Part shown: positions 1 through 6,783 of the stretch, piece by piece
Layout: each line of letters starts with the position of its first letter
Numbering within the stretch: position 1 is the first letter of the stretch
Source of the DNA: Pseudobdellovibrionaceae bacterium
Lineage (GTDB): Bacteria; Bdellovibrionota; Bdellovibrionia; Bdellovibrionales; JAMPXM01
DNA: 8,414 nucleotides
Assembly: GCA_022843085.1 (NCBI GenBank)
Contig: JALHOI010000036.1
Coordinates: forward strand, 4,867 to 13,280
Direction: 5' to 3'
Position numbers and translations under genes: made by a program
The notes under the pieces: model-generated
Told to the model about the DNA's origin: nothing
Database searches by the model: none
The model's input: the letters and a program-made list of their open reading frames with translations, nothing else

Positions 1-25
1 CATTCTCGGTTCTTTTCTCAAACAT
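1..25 (-). CDS. possible start of an unidentified gene, truncated by the window edge
   Basis: An ATG at 25-23 on the minus strand opens a frame reading MFEKRTEN before the window ends. A purine-rich GAGGA lies 3 nt upstream of it and overlaps the stop codon of the ETHE1-like frame, which is what an operon partner would show. Only eight codons are visible, so no family can be assigned. ETHE1-type genes often sit beside sulfur-transport or rhodanese genes, but nothing here tests that. The spacing of the putative ribosome site is short and the start could be elsewhere. Confidence 0.3.
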
Positions 26-31
26 AGTTCC

Positions 32-478
32 TCATTTTCCGCAGGATAAATTAGCCGGCAACGCTTGGCTTATCTTGCTCGGCATCGCGAGCTTTAATTC
101 GCTCATTAGTTTTATAAATTCAGATTTTGTGCGACCGCCGCCAAGGCGCGGATCAAGCGCTTTTTCGATGGCGATCGTCGATGAGGTATGCCCGTTGTAA
201 TCGTGGGCCGGATAAATACGTGTTGCGCCAGGAAGAGTAAAAAATTTCTCGACGACGCTTTCGTAAAGCAGATCGCTCGAACCATTCTGAAAGTCAGTAC
301 GGCCACAGCCCCTTATCAAAAGCGCATCGCCAGTAAATAGAAGACCATGATTCTCAGCTGAAGCCTCTAGATAGAAACTGAGACACGAGTTCGTGTGACC
401 GGGCGTCGCAATAGCTTGTAACGAGTACGAACCGAAATTCACTCGCTGGCCATCTTCAAGAGGAATATCCATACGCAC
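32..478 (-). pseudogene. N-terminally truncated ETHE1-like persulfide dioxygenase (MBL fold)
   Basis: The 148-residue frame matches the C-terminal part of ETHE1/persulfide dioxygenase, the metallo-beta-lactamase-fold iron enzyme that oxidises glutathione persulfide to sulfite in sulfide detoxification. Visible signatures in order are PGHTNSC (about residues 26-32), FTGDALLIRGCGRTDF (48-63), LYPAHDY-type IYPAHDYNGHT (88-98), and the terminal PANLSCG. These carry the His and Asp ligands corresponding to human H135 and D154 and the PAHDY histidine. The first roughly 110 residues of the family, including the HxHxDH motif with the first iron ligand, are absent. The start used is a GTG; the same frame stays open upstream only to a TAG at 548-550, still without HxHxDH, and then the divergent fur gene begins. 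The protein is therefore probably inactive. It could instead be a short new product. Family identity is secure; the pseudogene call is inference. Confidence 0.75.
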
Positions 479-525
479 CCAAGTAGGCGCGAACTGGGGG
501 CGGCGGTCAATGGCTTGAGCAGCTT

Positions 526-554
526 TTGCCTTCCTGCTGCAAATCGACTATGAT
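526..554 (+). promoter_or_regulatory. candidate sigma70-type promoter for the Fur-family gene
   Basis: TTGCCT at 526-531 and TATGAT at 549-554 are separated by 17 nt, a good match to vegetative promoter spacing. Transcription would be expected to begin at about 560-563, that is at the GTG or ATG start codon itself. No clear Shine-Dalgarno sequence precedes either codon, so a leaderless or near-leaderless message is possible. Found by eye only; the element lies inside the 81-nt gap shared with the divergent ETHE1-like remnant. Confidence 0.4.
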
Positions 555-559
555 GTACG

Positions 560-1003
560 GTGATGAACTGTGACCACCGACTCACTAGCGAAGAAGCCTT
601 TGGGCGCCTGCAAAGCGCGCTAAAGGCGCAAGGCGCACGTTTGACGTCGCCTCGAAAGATGATTCTAGAAGCGGCGCTGAAGTCGAAAAAACCTTTCTCA
701 GCAGAAATCATATTTCAAAATTTAAAAGAGCAAGTCGACCTCGCGACGATCTACCGAAACCTGACTTTTTTTTACGAGATCGGACTCGTTCATCGCGTCG
801 ATATCGGCGCCGAAACGGCCGTCTACGAAATCGGGTCGAAAGATGAGCAGCACCACCATCACTATTTCGTCTGCAAGACCTGCGGTAAGACCGAGGCTCT
901 AGAATCGTGCTCAATGGTGGCTGTCGAAGCTGGTCTTAAGAAAAAAGGCTATCGTAATTTGTCTCACCGACTTGAATTCACCGGCTTGTGTTCCGCCTGC
1001 TAA
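560..1003 (+). CDS. Fur-family metal-responsive transcriptional regulator
   Basis: A 147-residue protein of normal Fur length. The N-terminal winged-helix domain contains RLTSPRKMILEA (28-39) and the DNA-recognition segment DLATIYRNLTFFYEIGLVHRV (60-80, shown as its central part ATIYRNLTFF). The dimerisation domain has the metal-binding run HHHH (98-101), the glutamate in VYEIG (90), and two CxxC structural-zinc motifs, C105/C108 (CKTCGK) and C144/C147, the second ending exactly at the C-terminus. His136 in SHRLEF matches the conserved late histidine of the regulatory site. Family members repress iron, zinc or peroxide-stress genes in a metal-dependent way. HHHHxxxCxxCGK and HRLEFTGLCSAC are compatible with both Fur and Zur, so the metal is not assigned. 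Start is GTG 560 or ATG 563; the first gives two leading Met. It is monocistronic here, divergent from the ETHE1 remnant. Confidence 0.93.
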   Translation: MMNCDHRLTSEEAFGRLQSALKAQGARLTSPRKMILEAALKSKKPFSAEIIFQNLKEQVDLATIYRNLTFFYEIGLVHRVDIGAETAVYEIGSKDEQHHHHYFVCKTCGKTEALESCSMVAVEAGLKKKGYRNLSHRLEFTGLCSAC

Positions 1004-1390
1004 ACCACCCGCCACTCTTGGCGACGACGCTACTCGACACACTTTGCGCTGTGCCCGTTAGAATTGCCCTCCGATGGAAGCTGTAAAGAAATGAGTGCGC
1101 TTTTGGCTGTGTCGCAGTTAACGCCGCTCCTCGCGCTTCTAGTACCCAGCGAACGCGGTGAAGTTTGTGCATAACAAAAACTGTTAGAATTTTTCACCAG
1201 GTTGAGCGCGATGTCTTAGGTTTAGAGAGTTTTTCAGCTGACGTGCAATGGTGACTTGATCGCTCAATCAAAACGTAGTTCGAACGAAGACAAAACGCCC
1301 AACAAAGACCTGAGCGTTTCTCAAACTTAAACCTGCGGGTAGCTAAAGCTGAAAAAAAACAAAAGAGAATTCAATTTCAACGTCGAAAGA
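1004..1390. other. 387-nt region without a convincing gene, containing several short inverted repeats
   Basis: No frame here has a recognisable protein. The longest plus-strand candidate is 27 codons (ATG 1091, stop 1172-1174) with no properly spaced ribosome site. Structure seen by eye: CGCCA/TGGCG at 1010-1014 and 1019-1023 just after the fur stop; TTGAT/ATCAA around 1256-1271; AAACGC with GCGTTT about 1293-1318; and two longer-range pairs, AGGTTTA (1218-1224) with TAAACCT (1328-1334) and TTTTTCAGCT (1230-1239) with AGCTGAAAAA (1347-1356). The last two pairs interleave rather than nest. An A-rich tract follows at 1351-1378. It may be fur 3' UTR, a small RNA, or degraded sequence; I cannot tell. 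Confidence 0.4.
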
Positions 1391-1426
1391 AACTAAAAAA
1401 CCTGGGTCACCCCAGGTTTTTTAGTT
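1391..1426. terminator. bidirectional intrinsic terminator with a perfect 16-bp stem
   Basis: AACTAAAAAACCTGGG (1391-1406) and its exact reverse complement (1411-1426) flank the 4-nt loop TCAC. The GC-rich core CCTGGG/CCCAGG is bordered by six A on one side and six T on the other, so either strand gives a hairpin followed by a U run. On the minus strand it lies 61 nt past the hppA stop and is almost certainly its terminator. On the plus strand it would stop transcripts entering from fur or from the uncharacterised 1004-1390 region. Confidence 0.9.
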
Positions 1427-1487
1427 GAGTCAGTACGGCAAATCTGCGACCGAAGCCTTCAAACTGGCCCATGGCTCACAGAACTTA

Positions 1488-3962
1488 TTAAGCCTTCGCC
1501 GTTTTAACGACCGTCTCTTTCGACTCACCCGAGCTAATACGCATTCCGTAGAACGAGCGGTACACGAAAAACAGGCCGGTCGCTAAGAAGAAGAGCGCAA
1601 CGTAAATCGAGATGTCCTTCATTTGTACCGCGATCTCGACTGCGAGAAGTCCGAAGAGGGTTGTGAACTTGATGATCGGGTTCAATGCAACAGACGACGT
1701 ATCTTTGAACGGATCGCCCACGATGTCGCCAACTACGGCGGCTGCGTGAAGCGGTGTGTTCTTGGCTTTGAGTTCGACTTCAACGACCTTCTTCGCGTTG
1801 TCCCACGCCCCGCCAGCATTTGCCATGAACAACGCTTGGAAGAGTCCGAAGACGGCAATCGAGATCAAGTAAGCCGTGAAGAAAACGGGGCTAAAGAAGG
1901 CGAAACTTAAGGTGAACGAGAAAATAACAGCAAAAATGTTTGCCATTCCCTTTTGAGCAAAAACCGTACAAATCCGTACGACTTCGTTCGAATCCTTTTC
2001 GCTCGCCGAGGTTGAGCTGGCGTCGAGTTTCATATTTTCTTTGATGTATTGAACAGCGCGGAAAGCACCTGTCGAGACGGCTTGAATCGACGCACCTGAG
2101 AACCAGTAAATGACCGCTCCACCCATAATCAGACCGAGCAGAACAGCTGGATCAAGCAGAGATAGCTTAAGGTTGAGCAACAAAATGATTGAGAAGATCA
2201 TTGTCGTCGCACCGATGACGGCGGTCGCGATCAACACCGGCTTCGAGGTCGCTTTAAAAGTATTGCCTGCAGCATCCGCGACCTCAAGCAGGTCTTTTCC
2301 GTGCGTGAAGTCGGGAGTGAAGCCGTACTCTTTTTTGATCTCTTCTTTGATGCCTGCTTTATTTTCGATCAAAGAAAGCTCGAAAACACTTTGTGCGTTG
2401 TCAGTGACCGGGCCGTAAGAATCGACCGCGATCGTTACCGGAGCCATCGACAAGAAACCGAAAGCCAAAAGTCCAAGCGCAAACACGGCATGAAGCGACG
2501 AGAACGTTTCGAGCTGCGCCATGGGGATGAGCCCGATGATATCCTGGTGGTTGGCCGCAACGACAGCCACAAGCATCAAAACAACAATGGTCGCACCTTT
2601 CCAAAATGCGGCAAAGTTGCCGGCAACGAGGCCCGACAACACGACCAAGGCTGCTCCGCCTTCTTTACCAGAATCTACGATTTCAAGAACGTGACGGCTT
2701 GAGCTCGACGTGAACGAGCGCGTGAGTTCAGGAATGATCGCGGCACCGAACGTACCCAAAGAGATGATTGTCGCTAAACGCCACCACATTGTTCCATGTT
2801 GGTCGCCGAGCAAAAGGTAAGTAATGAGGAACGTTCCCAAAATGGAGACAACCGAACAAACCCAGACAAGCGAGGTGAGCGGAATTTCAAAGTTGAACTT
2901 ATCTTTGTCTCCGAAGATCGACTTGCAAGCGGCGCTGTTTAAAAAATACGAGAGTGTCGAAGTCACAATCATGAGAGCACTCATCGCAAAGATCCAGACG
3001 ATCAACGTCGGCTGAATGTTTGCGAGCTCGGGCACAACCGATCGCGTGCCGTCGGGATTCAGCGCTGTACCCATCGCGAGCAGAATGAACGTGATCAACG
3101 CGACTGCGGTTACACCGAAAGTTTCGAAACCGTCGGCCGTTGGCCCGACCGAATCACCTGCGTTGTCGCCGACACAATCAGCGATAACGCCCGGGTTTCG
3201 GGCGTCGTCCTCTTTGATGTTAAAGGCGATTTTCATCAGGTCCGACGCGATGTCAGCAATCTTGGTAAAGATACCGCCGCAGATACGAAGGGCCGCTGCG
3301 CCCAAAGATTCGCCAATTGCGAAGCCGATGAAGCACGCGCCAGCAGATTCGGGCGACACGAAAAGTAGAATCGAAATCAGCAAGATGATCTCGACACCGA
3401 TCAAGACGACGCCGATCGCCATACCCGAGCGCAACGGAATATCCATGACCGGATACGGTTTACCGCGCAATGACTGAAAGGCTGTGCGAGCATTCGCATA
3501 TGTATTGAGGCGGATGCCGAACCACGCGACTGAGAACGAACCCAAAATTCCGAGAATCGACCACGACAGAATCGTCGCGACCTTGCCCATTCCGAAACCT
3601 TGAAGAAAACCGAAGTAGTAGACGATACACACGCCGATGAAGAGTTCGAGAACGATGAGAAGTTTACCCTGCTGCATGAGATACGTTTTGCAGGTCGAAT
3701 AGATAAGTTCAGAAACATCGGTCAGCATTTTGTGAGCAGCGAGCGATTTTACGCGCGAAAACTCAATGAGACCGAACAAAATTCCGAGGGCACCGATCAC
3801 GAGCCCAGCGTACAGAATCTGTGGGCCGAGAATTTCGTAGCCCATCACATTGAACTTCGCGAGAGCGAAATCCGGCATCACGAGGCTTGCTTCAGACGCT
3901 TGCGCAACCGATGCGAATACAGACAAAATGGTAGAACCCACGACCGCGAAAAACGCGCGCAT
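1488..3962 (-). CDS. hppA: membrane-bound proton-translocating pyrophosphatase, K+-independent type
   Basis: Hydrolyses pyrophosphate and uses the energy to pump ions, probably protons, across the inner membrane. The 824-residue protein is almost all hydrophobic helices. Catalytic signatures: GGIFTKIADIASDL (229-242, K234, D237, D241), EDDARNPGVIAD (251-262), DNAGD (266-270), DSYGPVTDNA (514-523), DAAGNTFKATSK (563-574) and DNAKK (721-725) with GDIVGDPFKDTSS (745-757). K570 in GNTFK is the position where lysine marks K+-independent enzymes and alanine K+-dependent ones. Residues 1-22 (ending AQA) resemble a cleavable signal peptide. The length exceeds the usual 660-770. Wording departs from the classical family at DSVGPTADGFET, CKTYLMQQGK and DTSSVALNP, suggesting a divergent subgroup. 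The ATG is supported by GAGGAG 5 nt upstream (3968-3973). Family certain; ion inferred. Confidence 0.96.
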   Translation of the reverse strand: MRAFFAVVGSTILSVFASVAQASEASLVMPDFALAKFNVMGYEILGPQILYAGLVIGALGILFGLIEFSRVKSLAAHKMLTDVSELIYSTCKTYLMQQGKLLIVLELFIGVCIVYYFGFLQGFGMGKVATILSWSILGILGSFSVAWFGIRLNTYANARTAFQSLRGKPYPVMDIPLRSGMAIGVVLIGVEIILLISILLFVSPESAGACFIGFAIGESLGAAALRICGGIFTKIADIASDLMKIAFNIKEDDARNPGVIADCVGDNAGDSVGPTADGFETFGVTAVALITFILLAMGTALNPDGTRSVVPELANIQPTLIVWIFAMSALMIVTSTLSYFLNSAACKSIFGDKDKFNFEIPLTSLVWVCSVVSILGTFLITYLLLGDQHGTMWWRLATIISLGTFGAAIIPELTRSFTSSSSRHVLEIVDSGKEGGAALVVLSGLVAGNFAAFWKGATIVVLMLVAVVAANHQDIIGLIPMAQLETFSSLHAVFALGLLAFGFLSMAPVTIAVDSYGPVTDNAQSVFELSLIENKAGIKEEIKKEYGFTPDFTHGKDLLEVADAAGNTFKATSKPVLIATAVIGATTMIFSIILLLNLKLSLLDPAVLLGLIMGGAVIYWFSGASIQAVSTGAFRAVQYIKENMKLDASSTSASEKDSNEVVRICTVFAQKGMANIFAVIFSFTLSFAFFSPVFFTAYLISIAVFGLFQALFMANAGGAWDNAKKVVEVELKAKNTPLHAAAVVGDIVGDPFKDTSSVALNPIIKFTTLFGLLAVEIAVQMKDISIYVALFFLATGLFFVYRSFYGMRISSGESKETVVKTAKA

Positions 3963-4009
3963 ATCGACTCCTCGAGTAGCTCGAATCAGTAAAATTGGAA
4001 CTCCGGATG

Positions 4010-4037
4010 ATTATCGGAGGTTGCCTCAACCTGTCAC
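4010..4037 (-). promoter_or_regulatory. candidate hppA promoter with an inverted repeat in its spacer
   Basis: Reading the minus strand, GTGACA (4037-4032) and GATAAT (4015-4010) each match five of six consensus bases and are 16 nt apart. Transcription would start near 4003, leaving a leader of about 40 nt that includes the GAGGAG ribosome site. The spacer holds the perfect repeat AGGTTG-N3-CAACCT (4018-4032), and CTCCG/CGGAG (4001-4005 and 4015-4019) brackets the -10 box. Either could be an operator, but no binding protein is identified. Confidence 0.5.
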
Positions 4038-4062
4038 GGGCGATTTCGTTTTACTCCTGACC

Positions 4063-4091
4063 TTGACGGCGCTAACGCGCCGAATTACTAA
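4063..4091 (+). promoter_or_regulatory. candidate promoter of the selD operon with a hairpin-like repeat in its spacer
   Basis: TTGACG at 4063-4068 is five of six bases of a -35 box. Seventeen nt later TACTAA (4086-4091) is a weak -10. The spacer overlaps the perfect inverted repeat CGGCGC-TAAC-GCGCCG (4067-4082). The predicted start point falls at about 4098, the A of the selD ATG, so the message may be leaderless. The poor -10 keeps confidence low; a promoter further upstream, within 4030-4060, is an alternative. Confidence 0.35.
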
Positions 4092-4097
4092 GGCTCA

Positions 4098-5171
4098 ATG
4101 ACGGGACCCCCGATCAAGCTCACACAGACAGTTCAAAAGGGCGGTTGCGCGGCCAAAGTATCGGCTCAAGCCCTGCGCGAAATTCTTCGGAATGTTCGAT
4201 TTCCGAACCCGGCCGAAAGCTTTCTGCCGAACAGTTTGTTGGTGGATGGGCGGCACTTTGACGATGCAAGCGTTCACCGCCTAACAGCTGAACTCGCAGT
4301 CGTCACGACGCTCGATTTTTTTACCCCGATCGTGGATTCTCCGCGAATTTTCGGCGCGATCGCGGCCGCCAATGCGCTTTCCGACGTCTATGCCATGGGG
4401 GGACGTCCGTTATCGGCGCTCGCCATTCTTGCGTTTCCAGTTGCGAGTTTTGAAAATGCGACGGTCGAAGACGTTATGCAAGGCGCCTGCGACACGCTTA
4501 GCCGGGCGCGCGCGACCTTGTCGGGAGGACACTCGATCGACGACGATACTCTAAAATTCGGTCTCTCGGTCACCGGTCTCGTTCATCCCGATCACATTTG
4601 GACAAACACAGGGGCTCGAAGCGGAGACGTTTTAATCCTGACCAAACCCCTCGGCACGGGAACATTGACAGCGGCACTGAAGCGAGGAGCAGTTTCTGAA
4701 GCCGACATCCAACCCGCACTCGAATCAATGATGAAGCTGAATAACGCGATCGATGCGCTTGAGCACGCCCAAGTCAAAAGCGCCGTTCACAGCGCCACTG
4801 ATATCACGGGGTTTGGCCTTGCCGGTCATGCGATGCAGATGGCGAAAGCGAGCTGCGTCGATTTTGAATTTCAGTTTTCGCAGCTTCCAGTTTTTTCGCA
4901 AACTCGCGAATTCTTGCGCGAAGGCTTTTTGACTAAAGCGCACCGAACGAATCGCGAATACACTGACAAATCGACGAATTGGAACGCGATTGAAGACGCC
5001 GACCGACTCATCGCCTACGATCCGCAAACGAGTGGCGGGCTCTTGCTTGCGGTCGAGGCCAGCCAAGCCGAAGCCGTGCTTCGCGCTCTTCGTTCTGACT
5101 TTCCAAACGCAGCTATTGTCGGCGAGGTTCGAAGCCGCAGTCGCGAGACATCGTTTGTGAACTTCAATTGA
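4098..5171 (+). CDS. selD: selenide, water dikinase (selenophosphate synthetase)
   Basis: Makes selenophosphate, the cellular selenium donor, from selenide and ATP, releasing AMP and phosphate; a soluble cytoplasmic dimer. The 357-residue protein aligns along its whole length with E. coli SelD (347): IKLTQ near the start, KGGCAAK with the catalytic Cys17 and Lys20 at the same numbers as E. coli, FDDASV (D56), the TTLDFFTPIVDSPRIFGAIAA segment at 70-90 (shortened here to TDFF-type LDFFTPIVDSP), NALSDVYAMGG (D96), GGHSIDD, TDITGFGLAGH (D235), and DPQTSGGLLLAV (308-319). The three Asp correspond to the Mg-ATP ligands. Cys17 is encoded by TGC, so this is not a selenoprotein form. The second cysteine of the E. 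coli GCGCK loop is alanine here (residue 19). The N-terminal alignment supports ATG 4098. It is first in the operon and overlaps selU by 4 nt. Confidence 0.97.
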   Translation: MTGPPIKLTQTVQKGGCAAKVSAQALREILRNVRFPNPAESFLPNSLLVDGRHFDDASVHRLTAELAVVTTLDFFTPIVDSPRIFGAIAAANALSDVYAMGGRPLSALAILAFPVASFENATVEDVMQGACDTLSRARATLSGGHSIDDDTLKFGLSVTGLVHPDHIWTNTGARSGDVLILTKPLGTGTLTAALKRGAVSEADIQPALESMMKLNNAIDALEHAQVKSAVHSATDITGFGLAGHAMQMAKASCVDFEFQFSQLPVFSQTREFLREGFLTKAHRTNREYTDKSTNWNAIEDADRLIAYDPQTSGGLLLAVEASQAEAVLRALRSDFPNAAIVGEVRSRSRETSFVNFN

Positions 5172-6301
5172 ACCGCCTCGTAACCGACGACGAGATCCTT
5201 CGGCACCTGCACGAAGATCGGGCGATACTCGACGTGCGCGCGCCGGTCGAATTCGCGGCGGGCTCTGTACCCAACAGTGTCAATCTTCCGCTTCTCGACA
5301 ACGAACAGCGAGCCGCTGTCGGCACGCTCTACAAGGCTGAGGGTGCAAGTCGGGCACTCGATTTGGGATTTGAGCTCATTTCAGGCGCGACGCACTCGCA
5401 GCGGGTCGATGTGTGGTCAGACTTTCTCGAAACCCACACTGAAGCTGCGATCATGTGTTTTCGGGGCGGCCAGCGCTCGCAACTCGTCCAGCGAGAGCTC
5501 AACAGAAACGGCATTGACGTGCCGCTCGTAGAGGGTGGATTCAAACGCATTCGCAACTTGCTGAGCCAACGGCTCGACCGTTCGTGTGAAAAATTAAATT
5601 GGGTCGTGCTTTCGGGTTTCACAGGCAGCGGTAAGACACAGCTTCTTCGTGATAGTCAGATACCGAAACTTGATCTCGAAAAGTCGGCTCGTCACCGCGG
5701 AAGCGTTTTTGGAAATTGGCCTGGGGGCCAACCGACGCCTGTCAGTTTCGAAAACGAGTTGGGGCTCTCTGCATCAAAGCTTCTTGAATTCGCAGATATC
5801 GCTTCAAATCGGCGTCATTGGCTTGAAGACGAATCTCGCTCGATCGGTCGCTTGGTGCTGCCTAAAGCTCTGTTCGAAACACTTTCTGGGGCGAAGGTCT
5901 GGGTGCTCGAACGACCGCGGGCCGAGCGGGCTCGACGTTTGGTGCACGAATATCTAAGTGAAAACTACAACTTCTCAGATGGTCTTCGCGTGTCCAATTT
6001 GGATTTTGAGGTACGAGTCGAGCAAAGCCGATGCGACATCGGTCGTGCTATCAGTAAAATCGAAAGACGGCTGGGTGGAGCCGAAACAAAAAAACTTCTC
6101 GCAATGACCGATGAAGCCACGCGCGAGTTCGAACGGAATGGGCGATTTTCAGCGCACTGGCCCTGGGTCGAGCGACTGCTCGAAATTTACTACGATCCGC
6201 TCTACGAAAAGCACCTTCAAAAGATCGCATCACGTGTGATTGGCCGAGGGCCAGAAGAGGAGTTTCGGTCTCTCGCAGAAGCCGAGAAAGGCCGATTCTG
6301 A
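5168..6301 (+). CDS. selU: tRNA 2-selenouridine synthase
   Basis: Also called MnmH or YbbB. It replaces sulfur by selenium in 2-thiouridine at the wobble position of certain tRNAs, using selenophosphate from SelD and passing through a geranylated intermediate in characterised enzymes. The 377 residues show a rhodanese domain at 1-130 with ILDVRAPVEFAAGS (20-33), NEQRAAVGTLYK (45-56) and the catalytic loop MCFRGGQRSQ, Cys97 being at the same number as in E. coli. A P-loop domain follows with GFTGSGKT (150-157), DLEKSARHRGSVFG (169-182) and WLEDESRSIG (218-227), and a C-terminal YYDPLY (341-346). The start is a TTG overlapping the selD stop (TTGA), which implies translational coupling; the length to ILDVRAP matches E. 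coli and no nearby ATG competes. Adjacency to selD makes the assignment very secure. Confidence 0.96.
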   Translation: MNRLVTDDEILRHLHEDRAILDVRAPVEFAAGSVPNSVNLPLLDNEQRAAVGTLYKAEGASRALDLGFELISGATHSQRVDVWSDFLETHTEAAIMCFRGGQRSQLVQRELNRNGIDVPLVEGGFKRIRNLLSQRLDRSCEKLNWVVLSGFTGSGKTQLLRDSQIPKLDLEKSARHRGSVFGNWPGGQPTPVSFENELGLSASKLLEFADIASNRRHWLEDESRSIGRLVLPKALFETLSGAKVWVLERPRAERARRLVHEYLSENYNFSDGLRVSNLDFEVRVEQSRCDIGRAISKIERRLGGAETKKLLAMTDEATREFERNGRFSAHWPWVERLLEIYYDPLYEKHLQKIASRVIGRGPEEEFRSLAEAEKGRF

Positions 6302-6306
6302 TTGCA

Positions 6307-6783
6307 ATGAGCGCAATCAAATTGACTGAAAAATTCTCGAGTGATTCGGTACGCCACTTTCGAGCCGGCGAGATTATTTTTTCAGAGGGCGATGATTCAC
6401 GCGAGATGTTCGTCGTTCTCGAGGGCCAAGTGGAAGTTGTTAAAAAATCGCCCTACGGGGCTACCGTCCGCCTCGCCGCGATCTCGCGCGGCGAATTTCT
6501 TGGCGAGATGTCACTCCTCGAGTCCCTGCCTCGAAGCGCAACGGCTCGTGCCGTCAACGACGTCAAACTTCTTGCGATTCACCCCGGTGGATTTTTATTG
6601 AAGATTCGTCGTGATCCCACCTTCGCCTTCGAAATTATGCAGTCGCTCTCGCGACGGATTCGAGTAACAAACGAATCACTAATGAGCGCGATGAACAGGG
6701 GCGAAACCTCGACCGAAAATTTGCGCCGCATTATTCAAGGTTCGGAATTCGACGGCCAGCCTGATAAGGGCACTGAATTGTGA
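6307..6783 (+). CDS. stand-alone cyclic-nucleotide-binding domain protein
   Basis: A 158-residue protein consisting of one CAP_ED-type cyclic nucleotide-binding domain and a charged helical tail. The beta-roll begins with VRHFRAGEIIFSEGDDSREM (15-34) followed by FVVLEGQVEVV. The phosphate-binding cassette is GEFLGEMSLLESLPRSATA (62-80), retaining the glutamate (E67) and arginine (R76) that contact the ribose and cyclic phosphate, so ligand binding is plausible. There is no helix-turn-helix, kinase or transporter domain, so it is not a Crp/Fnr transcription factor. It probably acts by binding a partner; the partner is unknown. It lies 5 nt after selU and overlaps the downstream phosphoesterase by 4 nt, with coupling likely to the latter. 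Domain assignment is secure, biological role is not. Confidence 0.9.
   Translation: MSAIKLTEKFSSDSVRHFRAGEIIFSEGDDSREMFVVLEGQVEVVKKSPYGATVRLAAISRGEFLGEMSLLESLPRSATARAVNDVKLLAIHPGGFLLKIRRDPTFAFEIMQSLSRRIRVTNESLMSAMNRGETSTENLRRIIQGSEFDGQPDKGTEL

Noticed and set aside
1091..1174. 27-codon plus-strand frame (MSALLAVSQL...) after fur
   Set aside because: No ribosome site at workable spacing, no recognisable motif, and the length is expected by chance; left as part of the unexplained gap.
3016..3477. 153-codon plus-strand frame opposite hppA
   Set aside because: It lies wholly antisense to a well-supported enzyme and has a composition typical of a shadow frame. Other long frames antisense to hppA were dismissed likewise.
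4001..4019. Fur box at the hppA promoter
   Set aside because: GATAATCAT on the minus strand resembles part of a Fur site but the other half does not match, and the sequence is explained by the -10 box.
4146..4148. Selenocysteine in SelD
   Set aside because: The catalytic position is TGC (Cys), not an in-frame TGA, so there is no selenoprotein signal.
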